From Stenotrophomonas sp. 24(2023) (GTDB lineage Bacteria > Pseudomonadota > Gammaproteobacteria > Xanthomonadales > Xanthomonadaceae), in contig NZ_CP133160.1 of the NCBI RefSeq assembly GCF_030913365.1, positions 3,758,001 through 3,822,000 of the forward strand: a stretch of 64,000 nt of DNA, in the 5' to 3' direction. A model generated the notes under the pieces. It made no database searches. It was not told the origin of the DNA and saw nothing but the letters and a program-made list of their open reading frames with translations. How positions within the stretch are numbered: the first letter of the stretch is position 1; each line of letters begins with the position of its first letter. Of this stretch, positions 61,969-64,000 are shown in pieces. Position numbers and translations under genes: made by a program.

Positions 61969-62388
61969 GTGATACCGCAGGCACCGCCCACGCTGGAAGA
62001 ACTGCTGCAGCAATCGCAGGCGGCCTGCGATGCGCTGAGCGAGGATGACGATGGGCTCAAGCGCGAGATCCTCACCCACGCCGGCAACCGCTGGTCGCTG
62101 GCGGTGGTGCACGCCCTGGGCGTGCACGGCACGCTGCGCCATGCGCAGATCGCGCGGCAGCTCGATGGCGTTACCCAGCGCATGCTCACGCGCACGCTGC
62201 GCCAGCTCGAGCGTGATGGGTTGATTGCCAGGCACGACCATGACGAGGTGCCACCACGCGTGGACTACCAGCTGACCGCACTGGGCCGTGGACTGCTGGC
62301 CGGCATGGTGCCGCTGTGGCGCTGGGTCATCGACAACGCCGCCGGGTTCCGTGACGCGCGGGCGCAGTTCGACCGCAGCGCACCCTGA
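61969..62388 (+). CDS. HxlR-family regulator
   Basis: 139 residues with GTG start. The HxlR wHTH is evident: ILTHAGNRWSLAVVHALG, GTLRHAQIARQLDGVTQRML, TRTLRQLERDGLIARHDHDE and VDYQLTALGRGL. HxlR proteins often repress a divergent oxidoreductase gene in response to aldehydes or quinones; the NmrA-like gene is the evident target here. Confidence 0.92.
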   Translation: MIPQAPPTLEELLQQSQAACDALSEDDDGLKREILTHAGNRWSLAVVHALGVHGTLRHAQIARQLDGVTQRMLTRTLRQLERDGLIARHDHDEVPPRVDYQLTALGRGLLAGMVPLWRWVIDNAAGFRDARAQFDRSAP

Positions 62389-62442
62389 GCGGCCCGCTGG
62401 GCTACCGGCCCGGTGGCCGGCATCCCAGCGTGGTTGCGCGGA

Positions 62443-63522
62443 TCAGCGCGTGACCACGTCCTGCCACCAGCGCGTGCCGTGCACCGGGGCGGCCATGTCC
62501 AGGGCCTCACCCATGCGCGGGGTGGTCACCTCCACACCGTGTTCCGCCGCCAGTGCGGTGATGCGCTCGAACGGCTGTTCCCAGCGGTGCAGGGCCAGGT
62601 CGAAGGTGCCGTTGTGGATCGGCAGCAGCCACTTGCCGCGCAGGTCCAGGTGGGCCTGCAGCGTCTGCTCGGGCTGCATGTGCACGAAGGCCCAACGCGG
62701 GTCATACGCGCCGGTTTCGATCATGGTCAGGTCGAAGGGGCCGTACTTCTCGCCAATGGCCTTGAAACCATCGAAGTAGCCGGTGTCGCCGCTGAAGAAG
62801 AGGCGGAAATCATCGTCCTGGAGGACCCACGACGCCCACAGGCTGCGATCGCCATCGCCCAGCCCGCGGCCGCTGAAGTGCTGGGCGGGCGTGGCGGTCA
62901 GGCGCAGGCCGGCCGCTTCGGTGCTCTGCCACCAGTCCAGCTGCTCCACCTTGGCCGCATCGATGCCCCAGGCGATCAGCTGGTCGCCCACGCCCAGCGG
63001 TGCGATGAAGCGCGCTGTCTTTCCGTCCAGCTTCAGCACTGCATCGTGGTCGAGATGGTCGTAGTGGTTGTGCGAGAGGATCACTCCGGCGATCGGCGGC
63101 AGGTCGTCGATGCTGATCGGCGGGGCATGGAAGCGCGCCGGGCCGGCCCATTGCACCGGCGAGGCGCGCTCGGAGAACACCGGATCGGTGAGCCAGTACT
63201 GGCCGCGCAGCTTCAGCAGCAGGGTGGAGTGGCCGATGCGGAACAGGCTGCGGTCCGGTGCGGCGTCCAGCGCGGCGCGGTCCAGCGGCAGCACCGGGAT
63301 CGGCCGTTCCGGCACCGTGCCCTTGGGCTTGGAGACCAGGAAGTTCCACCAGATCTGCACGCCGTCGCGCAGGCTCATCGGCGGGCGCGGCAGGCCATTG
63401 CGGAACTTGCCTTCGCGGTACTGCGGCGAGTCGGGGAAATCGGGGAGGGACCAGGAACGGCAGAACGTGTAGGCAGTCACGGCGAGGATTCCAAGCAGGA
63501 GGACAAGGAGCAGGCGCTTCAT
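62443..63522 (-). CDS. MBL-fold metallohydrolase (NAPE-PLD/UlaG-like), membrane-anchored
   Basis: 359 residues. An N-terminal hydrophobic segment (LLLVLLLGILAVTAYTF) anchors or exports it. The metal motif is SHNHYDHLDHD (HxHxDH), with His in TPAQHFSGRG, Asp in FFSGDTGYFDG and a late His in LPIHNGTFDL, the ligands of NAPE-PLD-like hydrolases, which act on phospholipids. Start is ATG 63522. It is divergent from a TetR gene, and the gap holds two TACACT-type operators, so it is probably inducible. Confidence 0.9.
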   Translation of the reverse strand: MKRLLLVLLLGILAVTAYTFCRSWSLPDFPDSPQYREGKFRNGLPRPPMSLRDGVQIWWNFLVSKPKGTVPERPIPVLPLDRAALDAAPDRSLFRIGHSTLLLKLRGQYWLTDPVFSERASPVQWAGPARFHAPPISIDDLPPIAGVILSHNHYDHLDHDAVLKLDGKTARFIAPLGVGDQLIAWGIDAAKVEQLDWWQSTEAAGLRLTATPAQHFSGRGLGDGDRSLWASWVLQDDDFRLFFSGDTGYFDGFKAIGEKYGPFDLTMIETGAYDPRWAFVHMQPEQTLQAHLDLRGKWLLPIHNGTFDLALHRWEQPFERITALAAEHGVEVTTPRMGEALDMAAPVHGTRWWQDVVTR

Positions 63523-63539
63523 GGAGGACGTCCGCTGGG

Positions 63540-63591
63540 TACACTGAACAGTGTAGTTTCCATTTTGGCGAAAAGTACACTGCCGGGTGTA
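63540..63591. promoter_or_regulatory. Pair of TetR-type operators
   Basis: TACACT-GAAC-AGTGTA (63540-63555) is a perfect 6-bp inverted repeat; TACACT-GCCG-GGTGTA (63576-63591) differs at one position. Their starts are 36 bp apart between the divergent MBL and TetR genes. Confidence 0.75.
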
Positions 63592-63626
63592 GAATGTGGG
63601 CATCCGTTCAGCTGCGCCGTCCTGCC

Positions 63627-64000
63627 ATGTCCCAGCCCCCGCAACGCCTGACCGACCGCAAGCGCGAAGCCATCGTGCGCGCGGCGGTGGAAGAGTTCCG
63701 CACGGCCGGCTACGAGGCGACCAGCATGGACCGCATCGCGGCGGTGGCCGGTGTGTCCAAGCGCACGGTGTACAACCACTTTCCGAGCAAGGAAGAACTG
63801 TTCGCGCTGATCCTGGAAGAACTGTGGGAAAGCAGTGCGGCCAGTGTCGAGCTGCCGTACCGTACCGACCAGCCGCTGCAGCCGCAGTTGCTGCAGTTGC
63901 TGCGGCAGAAGCTGGATCTGCTGGGCGATGCGAACTTCATCGACCTGGCGCGGGTGGCGATGGCCGAGATCATCCATTCGCCCGACCGCGCGCAGGAAAT
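63627..64000 (+). CDS. TetR/AcrR-family repressor (partial, runs off window)
   Basis: The first 124 codons are present: SQPPQRLTDRKREAIVRAAV, then TSMDRIAAVAGVSKRTVYNH with the TetR HTH, and FPSKEELFALILEEL. The C-terminal ligand domain is cut by the window end. Divergent from the MBL hydrolase gene and presumably its repressor through the two palindromes between them. Confidence 0.92.
   Translation, partial: MSQPPQRLTDRKREAIVRAAVEEFRTAGYEATSMDRIAAVAGVSKRTVYNHFPSKEELFALILEELWESSAASVELPYRTDQPLQPQLLQLLRQKLDLLGDANFIDLARVAMAEIIHSPDRAQE

Overview
The window is GC-rich, densely coded and looks like a chromosome segment of a Stenotrophomonas or close Xanthomonadaceae relative. This rests on gene content (TonB receptor, many SDR/LysR/AraC/TetR pairs, T6SS cargo, hypotheticals of a Xanthomonadaceae type) and codon use, not on a marker RNA. 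No rRNA, tRNA or CRISPR array was seen.

Layout. (1) 1-3151: guaB and guaA, the last two steps to GMP. (2) 3152-14788: a genomic island at the 3' end of guaA. Its left end has integrase-type repeats and only the first 43 codons of a tyrosine integrase. These are fused by deletion to the distal part of trbI, a conjugation gene that is itself frameshifted by a 32-bp tandem triplication, followed by a DUF2274 gene. The cargo is a compact defence operon: winged-helix regulator, Mrr-like endonuclease, hsdM, hsdS, a PtuA-like ATPase, a PtuB-like HNH nuclease and hsdR. The right end has a synonymous copy of the last codons of guaA and a strong terminator. (3) 14906-24379: accessory zone with a PD-(D/E)XK/DUF5655 protein, a small hypothetical, a large SF1 helicase, two copies of a structured intergenic repeat, a secreted gluzincin-like peptidase, and a T6SS cargo module (frameshifted PAAR gene, Tox-REase-5 toxin, Imm52 immunity protein). 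(4) 24580-42890: small operons, each beside its regulator: COG4705 membrane protein, Rrf2/MFS pump, AraC with an O-methyltransferase/flavin reductase/FAD monooxygenase set, HTH/hydrolase/DUF4180, TetR/AhpD-like/hydrolase, SDR/AraC, LysR/hydrolase/leuC-leuD-like, and a GlxA-type regulator. (5) 43259-53888: a one-direction cluster (TonB receptor, FMN reductase, DUF3088, two LLM monooxygenases, M20 deacylase, GNAT acetyltransferase, fused ABC permease-ATPase, binding protein). It matches the logic of the Bacillus ytm/yxe operons that salvage sulfur from S-modified cysteines. (6) 53904-64000: a discoidin-domain glycosidase-like protein behind a LacI-type operator, an SDR/DUF1097/cNMP-fold group with a LysR gene, NmrA/HxlR, an MBL hydrolase and the start of a TetR gene.

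The strongest unusual signals are the relic mobile island in guaA, the Septu-like gene pair nested inside a type I restriction operon, the repeat-expansion frameshift in trbI, the paired structured intergenic element, and the probable cysteine-conjugate salvage operon with a DUF3088 protein.
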